Source: Pseudoalteromonas sp. MSK9-3 (lineage in GTDB: Bacteria; Pseudomonadota; Gammaproteobacteria; Enterobacterales; Alteromonadaceae). Taken from it: a DNA stretch of 64,000 nucleotides. The notes beneath the pieces are model-generated. The model saw only the letters and a list, made by a program, of their open reading frames with translations. It was not told where the DNA came from and did not search any database. The DNA lies in NCBI RefSeq assembly GCF_003590335.1, contig NZ_MIET01000046.1, positions 62,001-126,000 on the forward strand, written 5' to 3'. Position numbers and translations under genes: made by a program. Shown here piece by piece: positions 54,054-62,787 of the stretch; position 1 is the first letter of the stretch, and each line of letters begins with the position of its first letter.

Positions 54054-54155
54054 TGTTATTACCTTAGTTACATGTTGTTAACGGCTGTAAATAAAACAGG
54101 TAATTTGAGTGGTGTCAATTTTGTGTGTTTTATACAACAATGTTTTTATGGAAAT

Positions 54156-54187
54156 AAAAGCCAAAAAATAGACGATTTTTGGCTTTT
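54156..54187 (-). terminator. Hairpin after the sugar-binding-type protein gene
   Basis: AAAAGCCAAAAA and TTTTTGGCTTTT form perfect 12-base arms with an 8-base loop, about 70 bases past the stop of the gene ending at 54256. The stem is AT-rich with a T tract in the arm, so it is a plausible terminator on the minus strand. Confidence 0.6.
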
Positions 54188-54255
54188 AAATGAACTTGAT
54201 GATGGTTTTTACGGCTATTTAATTTAATTAATTAAAGTTATGTGAATTTTATACG

Positions 54256-55308
54256 TTATTTAAAAAAGCTATTTAAAGCGTCAAGATTGTATTCCAGTGG
54301 CGCTTTATTCATGGCGGTGAAACGGCTGAAATCTATATCATCAATATTTTTGTTGTGTATCGCATTGTAGATTGGTGCATATTTTTCGCTATACACAGTG
54401 AATATAGGGTATATATTATCACCTACTGACATTGACTCCGGTTGGTTATGTTCAAAGACTTTTATCATCGCAAGACCGCCCAGTGTGACATGGCCGCCAA
54501 TGGAGGTATCTAAGTGTGTACTTTGTTTTTGGTCCCAATTAACGCCGCCAACTTTAATTTTTTCTCGCAACCCGAGTTCTGTAAGCGCTGCTGCAGCTCC
54601 AAAAGCCATCGCATCGTTGGCACTCCATATGAGCTTTGTGTCTGGAAAACGTTTTAGTAAGCCGGGAGTAAGTTGAAATGCTTCATCATAGGACCAGTTT
54701 GCAGCCACTCTTTGCTTTAAGTTAAGATGTGGTTCGCGATTTGAATAATTAAGCAAGCCTTGTTCACGTTGTTGAGCCGCAAGGGTTGCAGTCTCGCCTA
54801 ACAAAGCAATCATTTCATTTTTATAACGCCGATGTGGCTTATCAATGAGCGACACCAACTTCTTCGCAAGTAATTTCCCTGCTTGAAAGTTATCAGGCAA
54901 TAAACTACCCAAAATACCATATCCTTTTTTCACCAGCCTTTTGGTTTGTGCTTGGGTCGGTTGGTTAAGTAAAAAAATGATCGCAGGGTGAATATGAGTG
55001 GAGTTTATAAGGGTATGTGCTATCACAGACTTTTCGTCGACTAAGATTAAATAGCTGTCCGTATCTTGTAGCGCTTCACGAACCAGTTGCTTCATAATAA
55101 TATGATTCCTATCAGCGTATTGCACTGTTAGGTTTATATTTAGATCATCAGCTGCGGCTTGCATAAATAAGGTAACATTGAGCCAAAAGTCGCCTGTAGG
55201 ATTACTGTGGGCGTAACCAGGATTGATAAATGTTACTTTCGTTTGCGAATGAGATTGAGGCGCAATAAAAACCAGCAATGCGAAGAGTATGATAATTGGC
55301 AATTTCAT
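54256..55308 (-). CDS. Solitary periplasmic sugar-binding-type protein (Peripla_BP_4-like)
   Basis: A 350-residue exported protein. A signal peptide (about 1-21) is followed by a LacI/ribose-binding-protein-like fold: VTFINPGYAHSNPTGDFWLN in lobe 1, then SYLILVDEKSV, IALLGETATLAAQQREQG and KLIWSANDAMAFGAAAAL, a sequence typical of ribose/galactose-type periplasmic binding proteins. No ABC permease, ATPase or sensor kinase gene is adjacent. Such orphans may work with a distant sensor, as in LuxP-type or Tsr-type signalling; that is inference. It is divergent from the cytochrome b562-like gene. Confidence 0.85.
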   Translation of the reverse strand: MKLPIIILFALLVFIAPQSHSQTKVTFINPGYAHSNPTGDFWLNVTLFMQAAADDLNINLTVQYADRNHIIMKQLVREALQDTDSYLILVDEKSVIAHTLINSTHIHPAIIFLLNQPTQAQTKRLVKKGYGILGSLLPDNFQAGKLLAKKLVSLIDKPHRRYKNEMIALLGETATLAAQQREQGLLNYSNREPHLNLKQRVAANWSYDEAFQLTPGLLKRFPDTKLIWSANDAMAFGAAAALTELGLREKIKVGGVNWDQKQSTHLDTSIGGHVTLGGLAMIKVFEHNQPESMSVGDNIYPIFTVYSEKYAPIYNAIHNKNIDDIDFSRFTAMNKAPLEYNLDALNSFFK

Positions 55309-55462
55309 AGGGAATTCATAAAATTAAACTTATCTTAAGTATGACACATATTTGCATTTTTGAGGCTAATTCATAAACCTCCTTTACAGGGCAAATAAAT
55401 GTTTAATCGCGCTATTTTCGGTATACTACGGCAACATATATAAGGGCGTTATAAGTAGGGCA

Positions 55463-55849
55463 ATGCGTAATACACTATTTTTATTATTTTTTCTGTCGAT
55501 AACTGTTTTTGCACAAGAGACGAGCGAGCTATCGGTCACGATGAAAAATATAGGGCTGAGTTATAAACAGGCAGTGCAAGCGACTAATAAGCAGGAACTA
55601 CTATCTTCATTAGAATCACTGTCGCGTTATTCACTTGAAGCGACAAAAGAAACTTTTAAACCTGAATTGAAAACTCAGTCGTTAGAAGGTTTGCAAAAAG
55701 TATTAGATACGATTGAACGAGCTAGGCAGTTGGCCAAAAACGGCGATATGAAAAGAGCACAAAGTGAGTTAAAGAAAATAGATTCATTGAGAAAAGAGTA
55801 TCATAAACTCCATGAACCCCCGAGCATTTGGCAACTTATATTTGGCTAA
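55463..55849 (+). CDS. Cytochrome b562 family protein
   Basis: A 128-residue periplasmic four-helix protein. A signal peptide (about 1-17) is followed by four amphipathic helices. A methionine in VTMKNIGLSYKQA near the mature N-terminus and a histidine in LRKEYHKLHE near the C-terminus occupy the positions of the Met and His heme ligands of cytochrome b562. Whether heme is bound is not certain; many family members have lost it. AGGG lies just before ATG 55463. No electron-transfer genes neighbour it. Confidence 0.8.
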   Translation: MRNTLFLLFFLSITVFAQETSELSVTMKNIGLSYKQAVQATNKQELLSSLESLSRYSLEATKETFKPELKTQSLEGLQKVLDTIERARQLAKNGDMKRAQSELKKIDSLRKEYHKLHEPPSIWQLIFG

Positions 55850-55862
55850 TTAGTAAACTTGT

Positions 55863-55906
55863 AAGGTGGTGCTTTGTGTTGTAAACATCACCTTCCCTTA
55901 TTTTTT
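55863..55906 (+). terminator. Terminator after cytochrome b562-like gene
   Basis: AAGGTGGTG and CATCACCTT pair (one G-T wobble) across a 14-base loop, and a run of six T follows at 55901-55906. It isolates this gene from the BSP peptidase promoter. Confidence 0.6.
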
Positions 55907-55964
55907 CCTGTCCGCATTCAGTTTCACTAAAGAGACGAGGCTTTTAAAATATATCGTGCTGTTC

Positions 55965-55994
55965 TTGATTTTTTAATAGGAACGATCCAATAAT
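55965..55994 (+). promoter_or_regulatory. Putative promoter and operator of BSP peptidase 1
   Basis: TTGATT (55965-55970) and AATAAT (55989-55994) are separated by 18 bases. GGAACGATCC (55979-55988) abuts the -10 and differs by one base from the palindrome in front of the TonB receptor gene. On the minus strand its surroundings (TATTGGATCGTTCC) resemble the TonB sites further. Confidence 0.5.
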
Positions 55995-56020
55995 GGTGTT
56001 TGCATTTATTTGGAGAGTCC

Positions 56021-57466
56021 ATGACATACCTAAAAAAAACCTTATTCACGACACTGGTGATACTGGCATCGCCTGCCATATTAGCGAATGATCTCGTGTT
56101 GTATGATATGACCAAAAAAGACCCGTTCACGGTTAACACGCAGTATCCAACTTATATAGAAAATGAAGGCGTTGATAAACTATTCGATATATCCTTGCAA
56201 AGTAAATACATATCAAAGTACAGCCAAAGTTGGGTATCTATCCAGTTTGAGCGCCCAAAGCGAGTTTATGAGTATGTATTAACGTCGGCACTTGATGCGC
56301 CAAAGCGAGACCCAAAAAATTGGGTTTTATTTGGGTCAAATGAGGGAGAGTCGTGGTATGAACTTGATAAACGAAATAACATTACGTTTTCAAAACGCGG
56401 TCAGTCTCTTAGATTTCAAGTCAGTGATAGTCAGTCATTCAGCCGATTTAAGCTAGATATGAAACAAGAGGGGACAACGGTGTGGGGGGATAGCTATTTG
56501 CAACTTGCTAACTTTGCCCTTATCTCTGATACCCATTTGCCGATAGCGGATTTTAGTGTCAGCCAATCGGTGACTACAATTAATCAACCTATTGATATTT
56601 ACGCTAATGTAGCTAATGATCCGAGTAAACTAATATGGAGTATCCCCGGTGCTACCCTGTTTGAAGCGGGCAATAAAGCGAAGGCATATTTTTCAAAGCC
56701 TGGTAGTTATTCAGTGTCACTGCAGGCAATAAATACGTTTGGTGAAGACTGGGTTATCCGTAACAATGTGATAAAAGTATTCGACAAGTCAAAGCCTTGG
56801 GTAGGGCACACAACACCAAAAGTAAAAGTGGTTATTGAAGATTCAGAGTCGGCTGGCGCAAAGAGGTTGCTCCGATTATTTCCAAACATAGCGCAGACAA
56901 TTGATAGAGTGACTAGAGATCTAGCACCCCTGCTATATAAAAATTTTGCTGAATTACCTGATTTTGAACAAGTAACATTTACCTTAAAATGGATGGATAC
57001 CATCGCTTATCGAGCTGGTGATGATACTAATATGGAAATTGCCTTTAGCTCAAAATATATTACAGAGAAATTAGCAGGCAAACCTGATGAAGATGTGAGA
57101 TATGAGCTATTGGGTGTTTTATGGCATGAGTTGACTCATGGATATCAGCACTTTCCAAAATCCGTAGGTTATGATGATGCTGGTGCGCACGCTTTTATTG
57201 AGGGTATGGCTGATTTAATTAGAATACAAGCCGGGTTTCACAAAACAAGGTCACCTAAGCCATCGCAAAGCTATCTAGGGGGTTACACAAATACTGGATT
57301 CTTTCTATATTGGTTGAGCAAAGAACATAATAATTTTGCATATCGATTTAATAAAACAGCCATTGAGCTTGAAAAGTGGCGCTTTGATAAAGCAATAAAG
57401 CACGTAACAGGTAAAGATGTAGACTTGTTGTGGTCTGAATATCAACAGTCTTTGAATAGTATGTAA
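56021..57466 (+). CDS. Secreted BSP-family metallopeptidase with F5/8C and PKD domains (BSP 1)
   Basis: A 481-residue exported protein. Order: signal peptide (about 1-22), discoidin/F5/8 type C-like carbohydrate-binding domain (about 25-155, with RDPKNWVLFGSNEGESWYEL), a PKD-like domain (about 158-240) and a C-terminal basic secretory protein domain (plant and bacterial zinc peptidases, about 255-475). The zinc motif is HELTH (His369, Glu370, His373), with a downstream FIEGMADLIRIQAGF holding a further ligand region. ATG 56021 is chosen because GGAGAG precedes it. It is paralogous to the gene at 60481 and precedes a TonB receptor gene. Cleavage of glycoproteins is suggested by the domain mix but unproven. 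Confidence 0.88.
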   Translation: MTYLKKTLFTTLVILASPAILANDLVLYDMTKKDPFTVNTQYPTYIENEGVDKLFDISLQSKYISKYSQSWVSIQFERPKRVYEYVLTSALDAPKRDPKNWVLFGSNEGESWYELDKRNNITFSKRGQSLRFQVSDSQSFSRFKLDMKQEGTTVWGDSYLQLANFALISDTHLPIADFSVSQSVTTINQPIDIYANVANDPSKLIWSIPGATLFEAGNKAKAYFSKPGSYSVSLQAINTFGEDWVIRNNVIKVFDKSKPWVGHTTPKVKVVIEDSESAGAKRLLRLFPNIAQTIDRVTRDLAPLLYKNFAELPDFEQVTFTLKWMDTIAYRAGDDTNMEIAFSSKYITEKLAGKPDEDVRYELLGVLWHELTHGYQHFPKSVGYDDAGAHAFIEGMADLIRIQAGFHKTRSPKPSQSYLGGYTNTGFFLYWLSKEHNNFAYRFNKTAIELEKWRFDKAIKHVTGKDVDLLWSEYQQSLNSM

Positions 57467-57487
57467 TTTATTGTTGAAGAAAATACA

Positions 57488-57527
57488 TTGACAGGATACC
57501 GTCTACCACCAATAATTGGAACGTTCC
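57488..57527 (+). promoter_or_regulatory. Promoter and operator 1 of the TonB receptor-BSP2 unit
   Basis: TTGACA (57488-57493), a 17-base spacer and AATAAT (57511-57516) form a near-consensus sigma70 promoter. The perfect palindrome GGAACGTTCC (57518-57527) directly follows the -10 and should cover the transcription start. Its centre is the CG typical of LacI-family operators, although no LacI gene is present here. Confidence 0.7.
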
Positions 57528-57576
57528 TTTTGTGCGTATTAAACAAATAGCTAGTTAGCAGTATTTTTTTAAACGG

Positions 57577-57590
57577 TAATTGGAACGTTC
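57577..57590 (+). promoter_or_regulatory. Operator 2, downstream repeat of the TonB operator
   Basis: TAATTGGAACGTTC at 57577-57590 repeats exactly the 14 bases at 57513-57526, offset by 64 bases (about six helical turns). It lies in the 5' leader of the receptor gene. Two in-phase sites would allow cooperative binding or looping. Confidence 0.65.
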
Positions 57591-57627
57591 TAATTTCACA
57601 ATAACAATATACGTCAGCGGATGAAAT

Positions 57628-60462
57628 ATGAATAATAATAAATTAATAAGGTTGTCACCAATTGCAATGGCTTTAGCTGTCATTTGCACTAACTCAAGCC
57701 TCGCCTTGGCAGCTCAAGAAGTAAAAAAAATAGAACGAGTTGAAGTTACATCATCGAGAATTAAACGTGTTGATATTGAAGGGGCAATCAACGTACATAC
57801 GATCAGTTCTTCCGACATGGTACGTAATGGCTTTGATTCTGTGTACGATGCTTTGATGGGATCAGTTGCAGCAGGTGGTGCTGTATTAGGTGAAGTCGAA
57901 ACAGGCTCTTATACTCCCGGAGCCAAAGAATTAAATTTAAGAGGGTTAGGACCAGAATACACCCTAATTTTGGTTAATGGTAAACGACTAGCTTACTATC
58001 CGATGCCATTTGGTGGACAAACAAACTTTGTAAACTTAGATATGATCCCAACAGCGATGGTTGAAAGGATTGATATTCAAACCGGTGGAGCGTCAGCGAT
58101 TTACGGCTCAGATGCAATGGCGGGTGTTGTAAATATCATAACTAAGAAAGGAATTGATGGGCACTTTATAGATGCGAAGTTTGGCCAAGATACCTATGGT
58201 AAGGGTGATAAAAAGTCTTTGACATTTGTCGGTGGAATGAAAAAAGACAATTTCACCTTTGATTACGCTTTAGAATACAAAAAAGAAGATGCGCTACTAT
58301 CAAGTGATAGGCCTTATCACGATAGTGTTTGGGATAACCCAGACCCTGACTCGAACCGTGAAGTTAACCGCTCCATTACAGTTTGGGCTGAAAATACCGA
58401 GTATCGAAATCAGTATTCAGAGCAATATTGTAATACTGATGATAACCCACACCCACAAGCTACCCAGCACTTCATTAAGCGCAGTAATTATGGGCCGAGC
58501 TGTGGATGGGATGAAACGGGTGATAAGTTATTACGCAATGAAAGTGAAACTTACAGTGTGTATTTGAATTCTGAATATGAACTGTCTGAGACCACGGCAC
58601 TATTTGCGAATGGATTTTATATTCAGCAAGATAAAAAAGGCCGACGTAATCCGTTTTTATGGGGCCATTTAGGTTCATTCCACGGGGGGAATTTTTGGGA
58701 CCCTGATATTCAAAACAGTGATGGGGGATATGGCGCTCCAGTAAAGTATATGTGGCGAGTACTATCAGATGATGAATATACCGATGACGGTTTAGGGCGC
58801 ACCTTTAACGATGAGTCGATGTCATTTAATTTTGGCGTAAAAGGTGAGGTTGGTGAGTTTTACTACTCTGTGGGTTACAGCCACGCTAACTACGATTTTG
58901 CTGATAGGTATTTATCACATACCGTTGCAGGAAATCAGTTTATCAAAGGAGAAAAGCTTGGTGAAGTGAATGGAATGGATGTGTATCGTCCGAATTATAA
59001 ACTGTTCTTTGCAGGCGCTACACCAGATAGTGTGATGCAGTTTATGGACTGGTCAACGTATGATGGTAATTCGTTTAATGACAGTGTAACGGCAGATATA
59101 TCTGGAGACTTATTCGAATTATCGGCGGGGGCAGTTCAGTTTTCAGCGTATGTTGAAGTAATGCGAGAGGGCACGAGAGCCACACCCGACGATAGAATAT
59201 TAAATAAACAATTTGTTGGTCTAACTGGCGTGATCACCGATGGAGAGCGAGATAGATATGCCGCTGCCTTTGAGTTCTTAGTTCCAATTACATCCGAATT
59301 AAGTGCTGAAGCAGCAGTGCGATATGATTACTATGATGATGAAAGCCAAGTGGGTGGGGCAATGACGTCGCAGTTAGGTTTGACATATAAACCGATTGAG
59401 CAAGTTGTGATCAGGAGTGCCTATGGGACAACCTTTAGAGGCCCTGATATGTCTTCACTCTACCAAGGGTTCAGTGGTAATTATGCTACCTTAAACGATA
59501 GGATCACCGCTGATGCATGTCGAACGCTACAAAGCACGCAACAAGTCGATGGGTATAATACGGATGCGCTATCTCATACTTGTGAAACAGGCCAGTTAGA
59601 TTTAACCAGTGCCAATATGAGCAGCCTACAAACCGGTTTTGAAACATTATCAGCGGGTGATCTGACGCTAAAAGAAGAAACGGGAAGTTCGTTTACCGCC
59701 GGTATTGTTTATGAGTACGCAGATGAACTGTCATTCAATATCGATTTTTACTCGATAAAAATTAAAGACAAAATTAAGAGGCTTGATTCAAGTTATATCC
59801 TAGACAAACTCTGGTTATGCGAAAGCGGAGGGGAGAATAGTGACTCCGAGCTGTGTGGCAATATGCGTGAAAGAGTTAAGCGATATGATGAAAATGGCCA
59901 AGGAATTGACCGACTAGGTAATGCAATATCAGGGTTAGCTTATACACCTCACACGATACAAGAGGGTTATATTAATGCTGCTGAACGTCAAGATGCGGGG
60001 ATAGATCTTGGCATACGGGGTACATTTGACACGGTTTTTGGAACGTTCCGCTATAAGGCGGATTATAATCGTGTGTTGAAAAAGAAAGAGCGGATCCGTG
60101 CAGAAGACCCATTAGTTGATATCTTAGATGACCAAAATAACCGTGACTTTAAAGAATTAGGCTCTCTCTCTGCCACGTGGGAAAGTGGCGATACATCGGT
60201 GAGTTGGTTAATGCTATATAAAGGAAAAATGTGGAATAACGCTGTATACGGTGAGCGTCAAAAGTTACCTGCATGGATAAAGCACAATGTGACGCTGGGG
60301 CATCATATTAATGACGATACGCGTTTGATATTCACCGTTAAAAACTTACTCAATGCGATGCCACCTCAAGACGAAACATTCAGTAATTATCCATTTTATC
60401 ATGGCGGTCGCTACGACAGCATTGGCCGAGAGTTTAGTGCAAGATTAACTTACCAATTCTAA
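57628..60462 (+). CDS. TonB-dependent outer-membrane receptor between two BSP peptidases
   Basis: A 944-residue TonB-dependent receptor without the Oar-type N-terminal domain. It has a signal peptide (about 1-29), a short linker with a TonB-box-like VERVEVTSSRIKR region, a plug (about 45-180) with LNLRGLGPEYTLILVNGKR and QTGGASAIYGSDAMAGVVNI, then a barrel ending in FSARLTYQF. The plug resembles receptors that import peptides or oligosaccharides. BSP peptidase 2 starts only 18 bases downstream, so the two are probably cotranscribed. One further GGAACGTTCC palindrome occurs inside the gene at 60040-60049. Confidence 0.93.
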   Translation: MNNNKLIRLSPIAMALAVICTNSSLALAAQEVKKIERVEVTSSRIKRVDIEGAINVHTISSSDMVRNGFDSVYDALMGSVAAGGAVLGEVETGSYTPGAKELNLRGLGPEYTLILVNGKRLAYYPMPFGGQTNFVNLDMIPTAMVERIDIQTGGASAIYGSDAMAGVVNIITKKGIDGHFIDAKFGQDTYGKGDKKSLTFVGGMKKDNFTFDYALEYKKEDALLSSDRPYHDSVWDNPDPDSNREVNRSITVWAENTEYRNQYSEQYCNTDDNPHPQATQHFIKRSNYGPSCGWDETGDKLLRNESETYSVYLNSEYELSETTALFANGFYIQQDKKGRRNPFLWGHLGSFHGGNFWDPDIQNSDGGYGAPVKYMWRVLSDDEYTDDGLGRTFNDESMSFNFGVKGEVGEFYYSVGYSHANYDFADRYLSHTVAGNQFIKGEKLGEVNGMDVYRPNYKLFFAGATPDSVMQFMDWSTYDGNSFNDSVTADISGDLFELSAGAVQFSAYVEVMREGTRATPDDRILNKQFVGLTGVITDGERDRYAAAFEFLVPITSELSAEAAVRYDYYDDESQVGGAMTSQLGLTYKPIEQVVIRSAYGTTFRGPDMSSLYQGFSGNYATLNDRITADACRTLQSTQQVDGYNTDALSHTCETGQLDLTSANMSSLQTGFETLSAGDLTLKEETGSSFTAGIVYEYADELSFNIDFYSIKIKDKIKRLDSSYILDKLWLCESGGENSDSELCGNMRERVKRYDENGQGIDRLGNAISGLAYTPHTIQEGYINAAERQDAGIDLGIRGTFDTVFGTFRYKADYNRVLKKKERIRAEDPLVDILDDQNNRDFKELGSLSATWESGDTSVSWLMLYKGKMWNNAVYGERQKLPAWIKHNVTLGHHINDDTRLIFTVKNLLNAMPPQDETFSNYPFYHGGRYDSIGREFSARLTYQF
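60040..60049. promoter_or_regulatory. Intragenic copy of the GGAACGTTCC palindrome
   Basis: GGAACGTTCC occurs inside the receptor coding region, 2.5 kb downstream of the promoter copies, in a frame reading F-G-T-F-R. It could be an auxiliary operator, or chance arising from the codons. Confidence 0.3.
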
Positions 60463-60480
60463 TAATAACAGGTGACTAAT

Positions 60481-62565
60481 ATGTTTAATTTAAAATATTC
60501 AGCAGTAACATTTGCTGTGTGTGTGGCATTAACGGGCTGTAATGATGGATCAGGTTTTACTTCTACGCGCAGCAGTGAAGAAACACCAGTGCAAACCGTT
60601 GTTAATGACTCAGCGCAGCGAAATATGGTTGGCGATACGGGCTCTAAAGTTGAAGCCATATTGGCTGACGGGACTGATGACTCACCTGCAGGTGAGCAGG
60701 TTGAAAATCTAATTGATGGCAAGGCGGGTACTAAATTTTTAGCGTTTGATAGCAAAGCAACAGTGATTTTTTCAGCAGTTAAGGAATATGAGCTTAAAGG
60801 TTATAACTTTATATCGGCTGCTGATGAACCGAACAGAGACCCTAAGAACTGGGTAGTGTATGGCTCCAACGATAAACAAGACTGGATTGAAATAGATTCA
60901 CGCGCAGACGAAGTATTTGAATCACGTGGCTCAATGCGGTCATTTTCTATTGAGAATGAACAAGCATTTCAGTACTTCAAGTTTGAAATGGTACATGCTG
61001 GGACTGATTCCTACGGCAGTAACATCTTACAGCTTGCTGAATTGCAGTTGATGGTAGTATCTGATGTCCCACTGGTAGAGTTTATAGCGACAAATGTGAC
61101 GCCAGCGGTCGATGAGCTGGTGGTTTTTAAAGACGAGTCATTGGTAAACCCGACCAGTTGGCAATGGACATTTGAAGGTGGGACGCCGCAAACCAGTAAT
61201 GAGCGATCGCCATTGGTTAAGTTTTCCTCGTTAGGTGCTAAGTCGGTAACCTTAATCGCGGCGAATGACAAAGGTGAGTCAACGTTAATTAAGGAAGATT
61301 ATATACGGGTGTGGGATGAACAACAGCCTTGGGCAGGTTTTGAAAACCCAAGTGTTACTTTTATAAAAAATAAACCTGAGCACGCAGGTCAAAAAGCACT
61401 TGAACGGGTATTTCCTGACCTTGAAGCAGTGATCCAAGAAATATCATTAAAAATTGCCAAGCGTTTATTCAACAACGTAACCGAAATAAATACTTTTGAG
61501 TCAGTGAAGTTTACTACTGATCTGTATGATTTCCCTGCCGCTAAGGGGGGGAGTGATAAACATATGGAACTGATGTTTGACTTAAACCATATAGCGAGCT
61601 TGGAAGGTCAAGGTGATGAAGCCATTAGAAGAGAAGTTCTTGGGGTACTTTGGCATGAATTAACACATGGTTATAATAACACACCAAAAACAGGGAGTTA
61701 TGAAGCAGGTAACGACTATCATACGTACTTAGAGTCACTGGCAAATTTCATCCGAATTGAAGCCGGATTCTACGAGCACGCGAGACCTAATATTGCTTGG
61801 GTAAAAGACCATAATGAAGATGCGTATAACCAAACCGCATTTTTTTTAGAGTGGGTCGTTAATACAAATAAGAGTATCGATTTTATTAAGCGCTTTAATG
61901 CCAGTGCAAATGAGCTTGATAAATGGGACTTTGATTTGGCATTTAAGCATATATTTGGTGCAGATCGAGGGATTGAAGTAGTATTTGCTGAGTATATTGC
62001 ATACTTGAAAGATGAAAAAGGCATCACCGCACCTTTCCCTACGCCTGTGGCAGGGTTTAAAAATATTGCAATTTTAGAGTCGGTAATAGTAAACACAAAC
62101 GCAACCCATATAGGTATTTGGGGTGAAGGGCCAGACAAGTTAGTCGATAATAATATAAATAATAAGTTCAATGCGTTGATTGAAGCACCTTGGTGGGTAG
62201 CTGAGTACGCTCCAGATTTACTGCCTATTGCCCAAATAAACAGTGTACATACCGACTTTGTTTTAGCGCAAGCAACGAAAGTGTCAAAATATTCTATTGC
62301 AACAGCCAAAGATAATGCAATACGTTTTCCAAGCAGTTGGGATATGTATGGCTCAAACGATGGTGAGCAATGGACACTGCTGGATAGTCAAGAGTTCTCA
62401 AACTTACCTGAGTTGAGTGCGACCTACACGTTTGATGTTGCTAATACCGCTGAATATATACACTATCGAATTGATTTTCATAATACACGCACAGGAGAAG
62501 CGGTTGGTGGTGATAGTGGTCGTTTGATCCAAATAGGTGAAATTGCGTTATGGAGCGAAGAATAA
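60481..62565 (+). CDS. BSP-family metallopeptidase lipoprotein with two F5/8C domains and PKD (BSP 2)
   Basis: A 694-residue surface lipoprotein paralogous to BSP 1. The lipobox ALTGC anchors it, and a low-complexity linker follows. Then come a first F5/8 type C-like domain (about 60-195, with RDPKNWVVYGSNDKQDWIEI), a PKD domain (about 200-285), the BSP peptidase domain (about 300-520) with HELTH (His392, Glu393, His396), and a second F5/8C-like domain (about 545-690, with MYGSNDGEQWTLLD). ATG 60481 is chosen, since AGGTGA lies upstream; a GTG at 60472 would add three residues. Cotranscribed with the TonB receptor. It probably acts on substrate held at the cell surface. Confidence 0.88.
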   Translation: MFNLKYSAVTFAVCVALTGCNDGSGFTSTRSSEETPVQTVVNDSAQRNMVGDTGSKVEAILADGTDDSPAGEQVENLIDGKAGTKFLAFDSKATVIFSAVKEYELKGYNFISAADEPNRDPKNWVVYGSNDKQDWIEIDSRADEVFESRGSMRSFSIENEQAFQYFKFEMVHAGTDSYGSNILQLAELQLMVVSDVPLVEFIATNVTPAVDELVVFKDESLVNPTSWQWTFEGGTPQTSNERSPLVKFSSLGAKSVTLIAANDKGESTLIKEDYIRVWDEQQPWAGFENPSVTFIKNKPEHAGQKALERVFPDLEAVIQEISLKIAKRLFNNVTEINTFESVKFTTDLYDFPAAKGGSDKHMELMFDLNHIASLEGQGDEAIRREVLGVLWHELTHGYNNTPKTGSYEAGNDYHTYLESLANFIRIEAGFYEHARPNIAWVKDHNEDAYNQTAFFLEWVVNTNKSIDFIKRFNASANELDKWDFDLAFKHIFGADRGIEVVFAEYIAYLKDEKGITAPFPTPVAGFKNIAILESVIVNTNATHIGIWGEGPDKLVDNNINNKFNALIEAPWWVAEYAPDLLPIAQINSVHTDFVLAQATKVSKYSIATAKDNAIRFPSSWDMYGSNDGEQWTLLDSQEFSNLPELSATYTFDVANTAEYIHYRIDFHNTRTGEAVGGDSGRLIQIGEIALWSEE

Positions 62566-62586
62566 ATAGCTGAATGAGCTAATAAT

Positions 62587-62619
62587 AAAAAACCTCTACT
62601 AACTTGGTAGAGGTTTTTT
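62587..62619. terminator. Bidirectional terminator between BSP 2 and rpmJ2
   Basis: AAAAAACCTCTAC and GTAGAGGTTTTTT form a perfect 13-base stem with a 7-base loop between convergent genes, with A and T runs usable in both directions. Confidence 0.9.
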
Positions 62620-62636
62620 GTCAGGGCAAGATAAAG

Positions 62637-62777
62637 TTACTTTTTCGAGCCGCCTTTTCCTTGTACAGCTTTAAAGCGTGGATTTGTTTTACAAATCACA
62701 AATACGCGACCGCGTCTTTTTACTACTTGACAACCAGGGCGATTTTTTGCGCTTTTTAGTGAACTAAGTACCTTCAT
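62637..62777 (-). CDS. rpmJ2: Ribosomal protein L36, type B
   Basis: A 46-residue ribosomal protein read directly from the minus strand: MKVLSSLKSAKNRPGCQVV, then RRGRVFVICKTNPRFKAVQG and KGGSKK. The pattern and length equal E. coli YkgO. It has only two cysteines (Cys16 and Cys29), so it lacks the full zinc ribbon of ordinary L36. A perfect GGAGG lies before the ATG at 62777. It starts 10 bases after the rpmE2 stop, in one operon. Such alternative proteins replace zinc-containing copies when zinc is scarce. Confidence 0.95.
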   Translation of the reverse strand: MKVLSSLKSAKNRPGCQVVKRRGRVFVICKTNPRFKAVQGKGGSKK

Positions 62778-62787
62778 AGAGCCTCCG

